Shown in pieces: positions 54,312-62,180 of a stretch of DNA of 64,000 nucleotides. The notes under the pieces are model-generated. The model did no database searches. It was not told the DNA's origin and worked only from the letters and a program-made list of their open reading frames with translations. The position numbers and the translations under genes are program-made. The first letter of the stretch is position 1. Each line of letters opens with the position of its first letter. Source of the DNA: Oscillospiraceae bacterium (GTDB lineage: Bacteria; Bacillota; Clostridia; UMGS1810); the NCBI GenBank assembly GCA_021629085.1, contig JAJXRJ010000001.1, positions 1 to 64,000 of the forward strand. The letters run 5' to 3'.

Positions 54312-55337
54312 TCAGTTTGAAAATACTAACACTGTAAAATCGCCGTTTCCCATACAGTGAAGCACACCTGCAGCCGCCGGAATGAAAAACCGGTCCCCCT
54401 GTTTTGCCGGCAAACTGGACAGATTGTCCGAAATGGTCCCTTTTCCCTTTGTAACAACCGCTACGGCAAAATGTCCGTCCAATGGGATGGACGCATTGGC
54501 ACCGGAAAGCTCCCACATTTTAAACTTGTCGGTGGTGTCCTCGTCCACAATGACCGCACAGCCTGAAAAAATTTCCTTGCGGGGCACAAAATACCGGCGC
54601 ACCGTTTCTTCTAAAGAATATCCTTCATAAGTAAAACAGTCAAACATTTTAGAAAATCCCAGCCCGCCGGTAAGCTTCTCGTCCGACAGCCGGATTCCGG
54701 CAGGGGTAACCCGTTCGGGGATGACCATCAAATCGGTTGGCTCCTGCAATTCCGCCATCAGGCATCCCCCGCCGATTGCGTGCGGCACTCCGCCGTCCAC
54801 AAATATGCAGTCGCCGCGTTTTACCGGCAGCCGGTTGAGCCGCGCAAGCATGCCTGGAATATCCTGCCGCCAAAAGCAGTCCTCCCAATCTGCACGGGTG
54901 ATGCCGGGCGCAAACCCCAAATACACACAGGCGTCCGGCTCCGCCTCTAAAATATACCACAACTCGGTTTTGCCAAACTCGGAATGGAATGCCTCTTTGG
55001 CAAACGCCACCGTAGGATGCGCCTGAATGACCAGCCGCTCTGCGGCGTCCAGCAATTTTACTAAAATCGGCATTTGCACGCCGTGTTTTTGTACGCACGC
55101 CTCTCCCAGCATGCCAGCCGGGTCGCTTTCTAGCAAATCTTTTAAAAATGCGCCGTCCGTTGTTTTGCAAAGCCCTTCGTCCGGGCAGTTACGCCCCGGG
55201 TTAAATGCGCGCACGCAAGACGCAATCCAATCCTCCGGGAAATGGCCGTCCTCGCATGTCTCTGCGCAACACAGCCTGTCAATCCGTGCACCGCCCAAAT
55301 ACGTGCGCCAAACGCGCTGCGGCAATAGCTGGATCAT
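54312..55337 (-). CDS. manA: Mannose-6-phosphate isomerase, class I
   Basis: This zinc cupin enzyme converts mannose 6-phosphate to fructose 6-phosphate. Zinc-binding landmarks are IQAHPT, KTELWYILEAEPDA and GGVPHAIGGG. The N-terminal region is short for the family (341 residues). It overlaps the upstream glycoside hydrolase gene by 4 bases, so both form one operon. The pairing suggests processing of mannose-containing glycans, with mannose phosphorylated elsewhere. Confidence 0.92.
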   Translation of the reverse strand: MIQLLPQRVWRTYLGGARIDRLCCAETCEDGHFPEDWIASCVRAFNPGRNCPDEGLCKTTDGAFLKDLLESDPAGMLGEACVQKHGVQMPILVKLLDAAERLVIQAHPTVAFAKEAFHSEFGKTELWYILEAEPDACVYLGFAPGITRADWEDCFWRQDIPGMLARLNRLPVKRGDCIFVDGGVPHAIGGGCLMAELQEPTDLMVIPERVTPAGIRLSDEKLTGGLGFSKMFDCFTYEGYSLEETVRRYFVPRKEIFSGCAVIVDEDTTDKFKMWELSGANASIPLDGHFAVAVVTKGKGTISDNLSSLPAKQGDRFFIPAAAGVLHCMGNGDFTVLVFSN

Positions 55338-57241
55338 TGTTTTGCCTCCTGTTCAATTAGAATGATTGCCGCATCCGCCGCGCCGGTTTCACACCAGCCG
55401 TTTTGGAGCGTCCCGCGGTAAACATGGGATATATTCCATCCTTCTGCAAGCTTTAAGACGCCGCCCGTCTTTTCCGCGTGATAGTTGACCGCAACCAAAA
55501 GCCGCTGCCGCCCGTTAAACGGATGCTCTGTCACACCCATCCATGCGTCACGCTCGCAAACTGCAAGATTTGCAGCAAACGGCCGCATCAACATGCGGTA
55601 TACCGCCGCATAGTCGGGCGCGTCTTCCCTATGAAATGCCCCCAGACACTGCGCCACCTCATGTTCCAAAGGATAGAGCAGGCAGTATACGCGCCCCTTT
55701 CCAAATGTGTGCTCCACCAGTGCAGGCCGGCCCGCCTCGTCCTTTGCAAGCACCGTTCCATCGATGCGTTCAATATTGTAACGATAGGTACCCCGCAAAG
55801 GAAGTGTTGCGCCGTCAAGCCTCACAAAATCAGTCTTCCCATCCTTTTCCCGGCTGGACACATGAATGCCGGTAATCTCCGGAAAATCCCGCACAAACTC
55901 GCCGTCCATGGAAAGGTACAGCGTTGCGCCGTTTTGTACCCGTTCCAAAAGCGCCCGCAGCCTGCGGAAACTGATTTTTTTCACACAGGGCATCAAATAG
56001 AGCTGCGCTTCCGGCAGCGGCGCGTCCGCGTAGGCAAACTGTATCTCCATCCCCGCCTGCACACCAAGCGCCGTCACATTGTTTGCAAGCGTGGGGAGCG
56101 CCTTCCCAAATCCACCAGTCACAATGCAAACCGCGCTCATAATGCGTTCAGGCAATCTGCGAAATGGCAGTGCTGCAACCGTATCCAAAAATACTTTTGC
56201 CTTCTTTCCAACCGGCTTTACCGTGCGGTCATAACGGAACAGCCCATAGTCGCTTCCAATGGAGTTCCAGTCGTACGGCGTATGCCTCAAACGCCCCTGG
56301 TCAAACGCGCACCACCAAAATAGCCCATCTAAGCCCCGTACCCACATGGAATAGAGCACAAGATTCATATAACGCGCTTCCGATTGCTCGCTGCAGTTGA
56401 GATATCCCGTCGTTCCAATTTCCTCCACCATGCAGGGCTTTTGCCCCAGCCCCGCCATCATAAGCGCATTGGATACTGGATAAAGCGCTGGCCGCATGGA
56501 ATCCATCGGGTCGTTTGCAGTGTAAAAGATGTGATAGGGATGCGTGGTGAGAATGTCCGTGTGCTCCGCCTGGTCAAACACTGTCCACTCCCCTTCCGCG
56601 TTTGCAAAATCCAGTCCGGAAATGACCGGACGGCTTGAATCGCAAACCCGGATCGCATCCGAAATCGCCGCTGTCCACATCCACGCCTCGCTTTTTGACG
56701 CGGCGCCAGTCGCCAGGCAGTTGCACTCGTTGCCCAAATCCCACGCACAAATTGCCGTATTGTCTTTAAAACGGGTTACAAAATACTTGACAAACCGTAC
56801 TTCCCACTTTATCACTTCCGGGTCTGTGAGCGCGTTTTTGCCTTCAAATGCCGGCGGCAAAAACAGCCTGCCGCTCATCCAGCCGGTAATGAGCGAAACA
56901 ATCACCTGCATGCCGTATTTTTGTGCCAACCGCAAAAATTCTGAAAACCGCTCTATTGCAGCTGTACTGATGCCACACCGGCCTGCTTCGTCGTCTGATA
57001 GCGGCTCTTCTCCCAGCCGGTATTCCACAATAGAAAGCCGGTTGTTATAGTGGGCTTTTAACGGCTGAAAATCGGGCCAAAGCGGAAAGACACGCAGCAT
57101 GGAAATGCCGTTGTCCCGCATAGCGGCAAGGTCTTTTTCCACACAAGCTGCATCCCAATCCGACCACATATTTGTGCCAGCGTGAGACGCCCAATAATTG
57201 ACGCCAATATAAAAATTTCCTGTCTCTGTAAGCTGATGCAT
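55334..57241 (-). CDS. GH5-like glycoside hydrolase (clan A TIM barrel, mannan-type)
   Basis: This 635-residue cytoplasmic (no signal peptide) glycosidase has an N-terminal TIM barrel (about 10-370) with acid/base Glu172 in WDLGNECN and nucleophile Glu273/274 in MVEEIGTTG. A middle alpha/beta segment (about 370-540) resembles the glutamine-amidotransferase-like domain of some beta-galactosidases, followed by a C-terminal beta domain. The barrel resembles GH5-type beta-mannosidases/mannanases. Neighbouring manA supports mannosides as substrates, but family assignment needs a search. ATG 57241 follows GGGATGGGA. Confidence 0.85.
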   Translation of the reverse strand: MHQLTETGNFYIGVNYWASHAGTNMWSDWDAACVEKDLAAMRDNGISMLRVFPLWPDFQPLKAHYNNRLSIVEYRLGEEPLSDDEAGRCGISTAAIERFSEFLRLAQKYGMQVIVSLITGWMSGRLFLPPAFEGKNALTDPEVIKWEVRFVKYFVTRFKDNTAICAWDLGNECNCLATGAASKSEAWMWTAAISDAIRVCDSSRPVISGLDFANAEGEWTVFDQAEHTDILTTHPYHIFYTANDPMDSMRPALYPVSNALMMAGLGQKPCMVEEIGTTGYLNCSEQSEARYMNLVLYSMWVRGLDGLFWWCAFDQGRLRHTPYDWNSIGSDYGLFRYDRTVKPVGKKAKVFLDTVAALPFRRLPERIMSAVCIVTGGFGKALPTLANNVTALGVQAGMEIQFAYADAPLPEAQLYLMPCVKKISFRRLRALLERVQNGATLYLSMDGEFVRDFPEITGIHVSSREKDGKTDFVRLDGATLPLRGTYRYNIERIDGTVLAKDEAGRPALVEHTFGKGRVYCLLYPLEHEVAQCLGAFHREDAPDYAAVYRMLMRPFAANLAVCERDAWMGVTEHPFNGRQRLLVAVNYHAEKTGGVLKLAEGWNISHVYRGTLQNGWCETGAADAAIILIEQEAKQ

Positions 57242-57279
57242 CGCTTTCCCATCCCCTTTTGTTCTTCACTCTACTGCCT

Positions 57280-57308
57280 ATTATAGCGAATCATTTGTGT
57301 ATTGTAAA
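57280..57308 (-). promoter_or_regulatory. Promoter of the GH5-manA operon
   Basis: TTTACA (57303-57308), 17-bp spacer, perfect TATAAT (57280-57285), about 40 bases before the GH5-like start. Confidence 0.75.
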
Positions 57309-57316
57309 TAGCATCC

Positions 57317-57332
57317 GCCTAAAACGTTTGGC
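57317..57332 (-). promoter_or_regulatory. Candidate LacI/CcpA-family operator
   Basis: The stretch GCCTAAAACGTTTGGC contains the palindromic core AAACGTTT with a central CG, typical of LacI-family binding sites. It lies about 10 bases upstream of the -35 box of the GH5-manA promoter, a position where a bound CcpA-like protein could activate, or a repressor could partly block. Only the core is symmetric, so this is tentative. Confidence 0.4.
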
Positions 57333-57400
57333 AAAAGTTACAAAAAATCATCCAAAAATTGGTAATTCCTCACAACATTCATGATTTTTAAAAGGAATAG

Positions 57401-57429
57401 TTGCTTATAAAATTCCGATATAATATAAT
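57401..57429 (+). promoter_or_regulatory. Promoter of the HtrA-like protease gene
   Basis: TTGCTT (57401-57406), 17-bp spacer, perfect TATAAT (57424-57429). Thirty-nine bases later the ATG follows a TTTAGGAGTG site. An inverted repeat ATATC/GATAT lies in the leader. Confidence 0.75.
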
Positions 57430-57468
57430 TCCAAATATCGTAAATGATATCGTTTTAGGAGTGATAAA

Positions 57469-58581
57469 ATGTTAAAACGTGCTTCCATTGCGGCAGTTCT
57501 TATCGCTATGCTTTCTATGGTTTGTTATGCAGCAGATAGCACAAGTGTCGTTGTAAACGGGGATTCCCTCAACTGCGAAGTCATTGTCAAAGACGACCGG
57601 GTGTATGTTCCCCTGCGCGCTGTCTCGGAATCATTGGGTGCTACAGTTTCCTGGGATGATACAAGCCAGACGGCAAGTGTTGATTTGGCAAATGAAAATG
57701 ACTTGTCCGCTATGATTGCAGACGTTTCCCAATCCGTTGTTGGAATTGTCGGAAACTGTCGGACTGACTCCACGCATCAGGGAATGGGCATTGAAACTAC
57801 ATCGCACGGGACTGGCGTCATCATCAAATCCGGCGGTGAAATTTTAACAAATGCCCACGTAGTCAAGAATTTGGAGCAAATTATCGTAGTAATGAGCGAT
57901 GGCCTGGGGTATGAGGCGCGATTAAAATATATAGACGAGACAATCGACCTTGCCGTGATTAAAATTGACCGCATCGGGTTAAAGCCCATTCGTTTTGCAG
58001 CGCCAGAAAGCATTATGACAGGGCAAACCGTTGTGGCAATCGGCACGCCTATCTCTTTTTCTCTGCGCAATTCCGCTTCAAAAGGAATCATCAGCAGTGC
58101 ATATTGCAGCCTGTTTTCCGATTACCGGCTTTTGCAGACCGATGCCGCAATCAACCCCGGAAACAGCGGCGGCCCGCTGGTAAACACCCGCGGAGAGCTT
58201 GTCGGTATCAATTCTTCTAAATTTTCTTCGGTGGACATTGAGGGGATGGGATTTGCCATTCCAGTGGATACCGTCACCTATACAATCAAACAATTTGAAA
58301 CCTATGGCCGTGTCCGCCGGTGCAATACCGGCCTGGATTTGGAAGAATCCTGGGCGTCGCGCATGGACTTGCCTACACTGGACGGCCTTACTGTTACCGC
58401 AGTGGCTGCAGGCTCTGCCGGGCAAACTGCTGGAATTATGGCAGGCGATGTGATAATGGCAATTGCCGGACAGCCTGTGCACAGCATGGTAGACTATAAC
58501 GAAGCAATGAAAGTGTATACAATCGGCGATCAGATGGAGTTTACAATTTCTCGTAATGGGACGATGCGCGAATTTTTATAA
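57469..58581 (+). CDS. HtrA-like secreted serine protease with stalk and PDZ domain
   Basis: This 370-residue envelope quality-control protease has a signal peptide (about 1-21), one half of a copper-amine-oxidase-N-like domain (27-75, phrase VPLRAVSESLGATVSWDDT, also seen in the xylanase) and a trypsin-like domain with His130 (LTNAHVV), Asp160 and Ser233 (GNSGGPL). A PDZ domain follows (about 280-370). The PDZ ends abruptly: TISRNGTMREFL then TAA, and the sequence right after continues in another frame with a domain fragment found in the next gene. The 3' end is thus probably the product of a deletion or indel. ATG 57469 has AGGAG upstream. Confidence 0.93.
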   Translation: MLKRASIAAVLIAMLSMVCYAADSTSVVVNGDSLNCEVIVKDDRVYVPLRAVSESLGATVSWDDTSQTASVDLANENDLSAMIADVSQSVVGIVGNCRTDSTHQGMGIETTSHGTGVIIKSGGEILTNAHVVKNLEQIIVVMSDGLGYEARLKYIDETIDLAVIKIDRIGLKPIRFAAPESIMTGQTVVAIGTPISFSLRNSASKGIISSAYCSLFSDYRLLQTDAAINPGNSGGPLVNTRGELVGINSSKFSSVDIEGMGFAIPVDTVTYTIKQFETYGRVRRCNTGLDLEESWASRMDLPTLDGLTVTAVAAGSAGQTAGIMAGDVIMAIAGQPVHSMVDYNEAMKVYTIGDQMEFTISRNGTMREFL

Positions 58582-58601
58582 ACGACGGACGATACTATCT
58601 A

Positions 58602-59672
58602 TTGATGACAATGGTTGGCGCGGAGCAAGGCGTTTCCGTATTTAATGAAACCTGTAAAATTCCTGAATCCTTCGACTTGACCTTTTCTGCGTCTACCGCA
58701 GAGGATCTCAGCGATGTTGACAAATCCACCAATATGCACACCTTCCGTTCCAAAAACTATGGATTGGAGCTTGAGCTGCCCGGCGATATTATAGATACAT
58801 CGGATGTAAACGTTGAAAACAAATTCGAATTTGTAAATTGGAACGACGACGGTATTGCCGATCCTGGCATTCAAATTTCTGTATATTCCTCTTTTGAAGG
58901 CCATACCTATCAGTCCTGGGCAGAAACAGACTACAAAAACCGAATCAAACAACTAAATCCCAAACATGCAACTTTTACTCCGCCTATCCAGTCAAAAATT
59001 GCGGAAAAGGATGCTATGACCTTTACAGAAGAGGTGAATGTCGGCGATAAAACCTATCGTGCTACCTCCATGTTTATTGACGCCGGCGATTATTTTTATC
59101 GTATTTTTATACAGTCAACCGATACTCCGAAGGGCAATGCACTGGTTAACAACGTGAAGTCTTCTTTAAAACTCACTCCAATCAATGCAGCGGAAATTGG
59201 CAGACTGGTGTGCAATAACGAAGGGGAAATCCGTTACAAAGAGTTTAAACCCGGTATCAACAACGTTACTTATCAGGCCCCCTCCACTTGGAAAGAAGGC
59301 ACAACCGATGAGATTTATTACGTTGGGGACATAGAAAATTTGAATTCTTTTGGATTTTTTACCATTCCCAAACAAGGGCTTGACGGCGTATCGTCCAACG
59401 ATGTTGCCAAATCCCTCTATGAAAATATAGAAAAACAAAAAAATATGACGATCACCTCTACAGTTAAGAGCTCAGACCTGTTTTCCCGCAGCGCCTTTAT
59501 GTTTTCCTATCAAAAAAAGGAAGAAGACAGTACTGTCAATTATTATTACTATGTTGTTCATGAAAAAAGTAATTTTTACGTGCTGATTTACTTTGTCGAC
59601 GATGTTTATGATGGCGCCCAAGCAAAAGAAATACGAGATACGATTTTAACTTCATTTCAGTGTGACGGATAA
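58602..59672 (+). CDS. Repeat protein with PsbP-like modules, 5' end disrupted
   Basis: A roughly 350-residue frame of unknown function. It holds two complete, mutually similar modules of 110-130 residues (about 45-185 and 190-350) with the pattern FIDAGDYFYRIFIQ ... VKSSLKL and VVHEKSNFYVLIYF ... RDTILTSF. Both resemble the PsbP-like fold. Its first 30 residues correspond only to the end of a third module (GRYYLLMTMVG ... PESFDLTF). The frame is open from 58557, but there is no ribosome site before TTG 58602 or ATG 58605, and no signal peptide. It therefore looks like a gene whose front half was lost, joined to the 3' end of the protease gene, in the -1 frame to it. Confidence 0.6.
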   Translation: MMTMVGAEQGVSVFNETCKIPESFDLTFSASTAEDLSDVDKSTNMHTFRSKNYGLELELPGDIIDTSDVNVENKFEFVNWNDDGIADPGIQISVYSSFEGHTYQSWAETDYKNRIKQLNPKHATFTPPIQSKIAEKDAMTFTEEVNVGDKTYRATSMFIDAGDYFYRIFIQSTDTPKGNALVNNVKSSLKLTPINAAEIGRLVCNNEGEIRYKEFKPGINNVTYQAPSTWKEGTTDEIYYVGDIENLNSFGFFTIPKQGLDGVSSNDVAKSLYENIEKQKNMTITSTVKSSDLFSRSAFMFSYQKKEEDSTVNYYYYVVHEKSNFYVLIYFVDDVYDGAQAKEIRDTILTSFQCDG

Positions 59673-59700
59673 AATAACATTCAGTTTCTCATCCTCTCCA

Positions 59701-59740
59701 AAAACGCCTGCTCAAAAATGTAATTGAGCAGGCGTTTTTT
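59701..59740 (+). terminator. Terminator after the repeat protein gene
   Basis: A near-perfect 15-bp stem (AAAACGCCTGCTCAA / TTGAGCAGGCGTTTT) with an 8-nt loop, then TTTTTT. It follows the stop by about 28 bases. Confidence 0.92.
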
Positions 59741-59743
59741 GTA

Positions 59744-59772
59744 TTGACTTTATGAAATATTTGTGGTAATAT
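59744..59772 (+). promoter_or_regulatory. Promoter of tRNA-Arg
   Basis: TTGACT (59744-59749), 17-bp spacer, TAATAT (59767-59772), about 20 bases before the tRNA 5' end. Confidence 0.65.
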
Positions 59773-59792
59773 ATGCTATATGGATTTTTTAT

Positions 59793-59869
59793 GCGCCTGT
59801 AGCTCAGCTGGATAGAGTGTCAGACTCCGACTCTGAAGGTCGTGCGTTCGAATCGCATCAGGCGTACCA
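59793..59869 (+). tRNA. tRNA-Arg (anticodon CCG)
   Basis: The 77-nt cloverleaf has acceptor stem GCGCCTG/CAGGCGT (first pair a G-U wobble), D-arm GCTCAGCTGGATAGAGT, anticodon stem TCAGA/TCTGA with loop CTCCGAC (anticodon CCG, reading CGG), T-arm GTTCGAATC, and encoded CCA. It has its own promoter and a strong terminator, so it is an isolated single-gene unit. Confidence 0.95.
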
Positions 59870-59874
59870 CCAGG

Positions 59875-59914
59875 CTGAGCCTGGACGCAGTTGGCGTTCC
59901 GGGCTCAGTTTTTT
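59875..59914 (+). terminator. tRNA-Arg terminator
   Basis: Outer stem CTGAGCC / GGCTCAG (59875-59881 with 59902-59908) around an inner GC-rich hairpin, followed by TTTTTT. It begins 5 bases past the CCA. Confidence 0.88.
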
Positions 59915-59971
59915 ATTTTGCCTTTTCACTCGTGTTTTCAGTGGATATCTATTTTGTCAACACTTCCCACG

Positions 59972-60010
59972 CCGCCGCAAGCTTCATAGCGCTTGCGGCG
60001 GTTTTTTATT
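59972..60010 (+). terminator. Second, orphan plus-strand terminator
   Basis: An 11-bp perfect stem CCGCCGCAAGC / GCTTGCGGCGG with an 8-nt loop, then TTTTTTATTTT. No plus-strand gene ends between the tRNA terminator and this one. It may be a back-up for the tRNA unit or the relic of a lost gene. Confidence 0.75.
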
Positions 60011-60119
60011 TTAAAAGCCACCGGCGCGCTTATTCCGCTGCGTCTCCTTTTCCGAAAAAGGCCGCGCTACGCCTTTGCGGCGCACTTGTAAACGCGCTCG
60101 CGACGCGCCAGCTTGCTGC

Positions 60120-61079
60120 CTAACCTTTTTCGGGGGACGATGGCATAGCGCAGGTCACAGCAGTACTGTAAAATCCCTCATTCGATTTGCTTGATATGAC
60201 AAGTTCGCCATTTTTAATAAATTGCTGTATTCTTTTTGCAATGAAAACATCACCCGTAGGAATTTTTTGCTTTCCTAAAGCGCCACCGATAATATGCGCT
60301 ATTTTACAAGTTTCTTTTGGAAATTCTTTTCTGATTAAATCGTCATAATAGCTTATATCGGCACTCATTACAGAACCATTTTCTACAACTCGCAGCAACG
60401 CGTTTTCATCTTTGAGAAGCTGCCACTTACTGGCTAAATCACCGACTTCTTTTTCTGTCAGCACTTTTTCTTTCTCTAAAAAAGTCCCGAATAACTGTGG
60501 CTCAACTTCACCCCAGCCACGGTATTCTATGATACAATTATCTTTTCTTGTGATTTTCCGAGGCAATTCAACAACATGAATTTGTGTTTTTCCACCCTTT
60601 AATAAATCTGCAAGAAACAATAATCCGCATTGCGCATCAGGAGTAAAATCTAACCAAACCCTTATTTGAGATGGATTCGATTTTAGCTTTTGCAAATCGC
60701 TCATACAATTCGTCCAAAATTCATTTACAGCGGCTTCCGTATCCTCTTGCCCATTATATCTGTCAAAGGAAAACATCGCCCGAATGTACTCTTTTCGTGG
60801 GCAATCCTCCAAACCAATTGGTGATTTTATATCGCCTTCCGACAAACCAAAAGAAACACCTACAATATCTTCTCTTTTACCGCCCAATGGAACTGCTAAT
60901 TTTTGTAATCCCATTTGTCTTTTTCGATATTCTTTCATTGCTTTTCTTTTCGCAAAATAGGAAAGCAAGCCTTTTTTATCTGTGATGATACCCACCGCAC
61001 TGCCAATAACATCATTTCCACAATTTTGCGCTAAGGTTAATGCGCCCTTTACAGAATCGTTAAAACAAATTTCTAACAT
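60120..61079 (-). CDS. DUF1835/DUF3658 domain protein, unknown function
   Basis: A 319-residue cytoplasmic protein. The N-terminal 160 residues resemble DUF1835 (start LEICFNDSVKGAL), the C-terminal half DUF3658 (phrases YRGWGEVEP, WQLLKDENALLRV and GDVFIAKRIQQFIKNGEL). Biochemical function is unknown. GGAGATG precedes ATG 61079. The base composition is more AT-rich than in the housekeeping blocks. The last residues (TAVTCAMPSSPEKG) are unlike the expected family end and fall in a GC-rich stretch, so the tail may be replaced. The gene lies in the scarred region next to tRNA-Arg. Confidence 0.82.
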   Translation of the reverse strand: MLEICFNDSVKGALTLAQNCGNDVIGSAVGIITDKKGLLSYFAKRKAMKEYRKRQMGLQKLAVPLGGKREDIVGVSFGLSEGDIKSPIGLEDCPRKEYIRAMFSFDRYNGQEDTEAAVNEFWTNCMSDLQKLKSNPSQIRVWLDFTPDAQCGLLFLADLLKGGKTQIHVVELPRKITRKDNCIIEYRGWGEVEPQLFGTFLEKEKVLTEKEVGDLASKWQLLKDENALLRVVENGSVMSADISYYDDLIRKEFPKETCKIAHIIGGALGKQKIPTGDVFIAKRIQQFIKNGELVISSKSNEGFYSTAVTCAMPSSPEKG

Positions 61080-61128
61080 TTTGCATCTCCAATCTTACAG
61101 GATTCATTCTCCATCTGTGCTTCAAATC

Positions 61129-61254
61129 TCAGTTTGTCGTTTTTTCCCCTCGCTGTGGCATATCCCCCCTTGCAAGTTCGGCTTTCTGTGCGATACGCAC
61201 AAGCCATTGTTATTCTTCTTCTGTCAGCTTATTGTATGCGCATTGTTCCAGAAT
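61129..61254 (-). pseudogene. Remnant of a decayed coding sequence
   Basis: On the minus strand the frame from 61254 reads ILEQCAYNKLTEEE, then an in-frame TAA, then QWLVRIAQKAELARGD and MPQRGEKTTN followed by TGA at 61129-61131. The composition on both sides of the stop is that of a normal charged soluble protein, so one sense codon has mutated to stop, and the upstream part has been lost (another TAA lies directly before). It has no start or ribosome site. I do not recognise the parent family. Confidence 0.45.
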
Positions 61255-61258
61255 TTAG

Positions 61259-61287
61259 TTGACTTTTCAAACACCGTACTATATAAT
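61259..61287 (+). promoter_or_regulatory. Promoter of the HAD-GH3 operon
   Basis: TTGACT (61259-61264), 17-bp spacer, perfect TATAAT (61282-61287), about 40 bases before the GTG start. Confidence 0.8.
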
Positions 61288-61328
61288 AAAAATTATGTTA
61301 CATATATCAATTTCAGGAGGGTTACAAC

Positions 61329-62180
61329 GTGGAACATATCGCAAAACACGAGTTTTACGTGGGCATTGATTCAGACGGCACAGCGTTTGACTCCATGACC
61401 GCAAAGCACACGCGCGCATTCATTCCCTGCATGATTGCAGAATGGGGCCTTCAAGCTATTTCTGAACATGTATACCGCATTGCAGAACATATCAATTTGC
61501 ATGCGTCCACCCGCGGCGTCAATCGCTTTCCAGGCTTGGTGCTCACATTTGACGCACTATCAGAGCTGCCGGACGTTCCCTTTGACATTGGCGATTACAC
61601 CAGCTTGCGGGAATTTTGCGACTCCAATTTCCCCATGTCCAATGCCGGGCTGGATGCGTATATCGAAAAGCACCCCGATCCGTTTCTTACAAAAGTACGG
61701 CACTGGAGCGGTGAGGCGGACATTTTGTTTGCCAAAGAGGCCGCAAAGCTTCCGCCGTTTAAAAATGTGGAACCGGCGCTTAGAAGTATGCATCCCTACG
61801 CCGATTTGTCTATCATTTCGGCAGCTTCTAAAAAGGGCCTCATTGACGATTGGAGCCGTGCGGGCATTTTGTCTTACATGACAAGCGTTGCCGGGCAGGA
61901 AGAAGGCAGCAAAGCCGAGCAGCTCACTGCAGCAATTGCAGATCAGTATGATAAGTCCAAATGCTTGATGTTAGGCGATGGGATTGGCGACTACAAAGCG
62001 GCCAAAAGCGCTGGCATATTGTTCTTCCCCATTTTGCCATCCCGCGAAGAGGAATCGTGGAAACGGCTGCAAGAAGAGGTGTTCCCGCTGTTTTTAAAAG
62101 GCGGTTACGCTGGGAAAGCGGAAGAGGAGCTGTGTAACGAATTTTTTGACATTTTAGATCCGGAGGGCACAAAACAATGA
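61329..62180 (+). CDS. HAD superfamily hydrolase
   Basis: This is a 283-residue phosphatase-like enzyme. HAD motif I is IDSDGTAFDS (Asp14 and Asp16), motif II is IISAAS, motif III Lys is in KKGLIDDW, and motif IV is LGDGIGDYKAAK. A large helical cap (about 25-130) sits between motifs I and II. GTG at 61329 has AGGAGG upstream. It overlaps the following GH3 gene by 4 bases, so it probably acts on a sugar phosphate or related product of that enzyme; the substrate cannot be read from sequence. Confidence 0.92.
   Translation: MEHIAKHEFYVGIDSDGTAFDSMTAKHTRAFIPCMIAEWGLQAISEHVYRIAEHINLHASTRGVNRFPGLVLTFDALSELPDVPFDIGDYTSLREFCDSNFPMSNAGLDAYIEKHPDPFLTKVRHWSGEADILFAKEAAKLPPFKNVEPALRSMHPYADLSIISAASKKGLIDDWSRAGILSYMTSVAGQEEGSKAEQLTAAIADQYDKSKCLMLGDGIGDYKAAKSAGILFFPILPSREEESWKRLQEEVFPLFLKGGYAGKAEEELCNEFFDILDPEGTKQ

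Noticed and set aside
55478..56323. 281-codon plus-strand frame
   Set aside because: Antisense to the GH5-like gene, with Cys/His/Arg-rich composition and no ribosome site.
58570..58581. Programmed -1 frameshift at the end of the protease gene
   Set aside because: The local A TTT TTA does not meet the X XXY YYZ rule and no downstream pseudoknot or upstream ribosome-like site is evident; an indel or deletion is simpler.
59793..61328. tRNA-Arg as a phage or ICE attachment site
   Set aside because: No direct repeat of the tRNA 3' end and no integrase gene are found downstream within the window.
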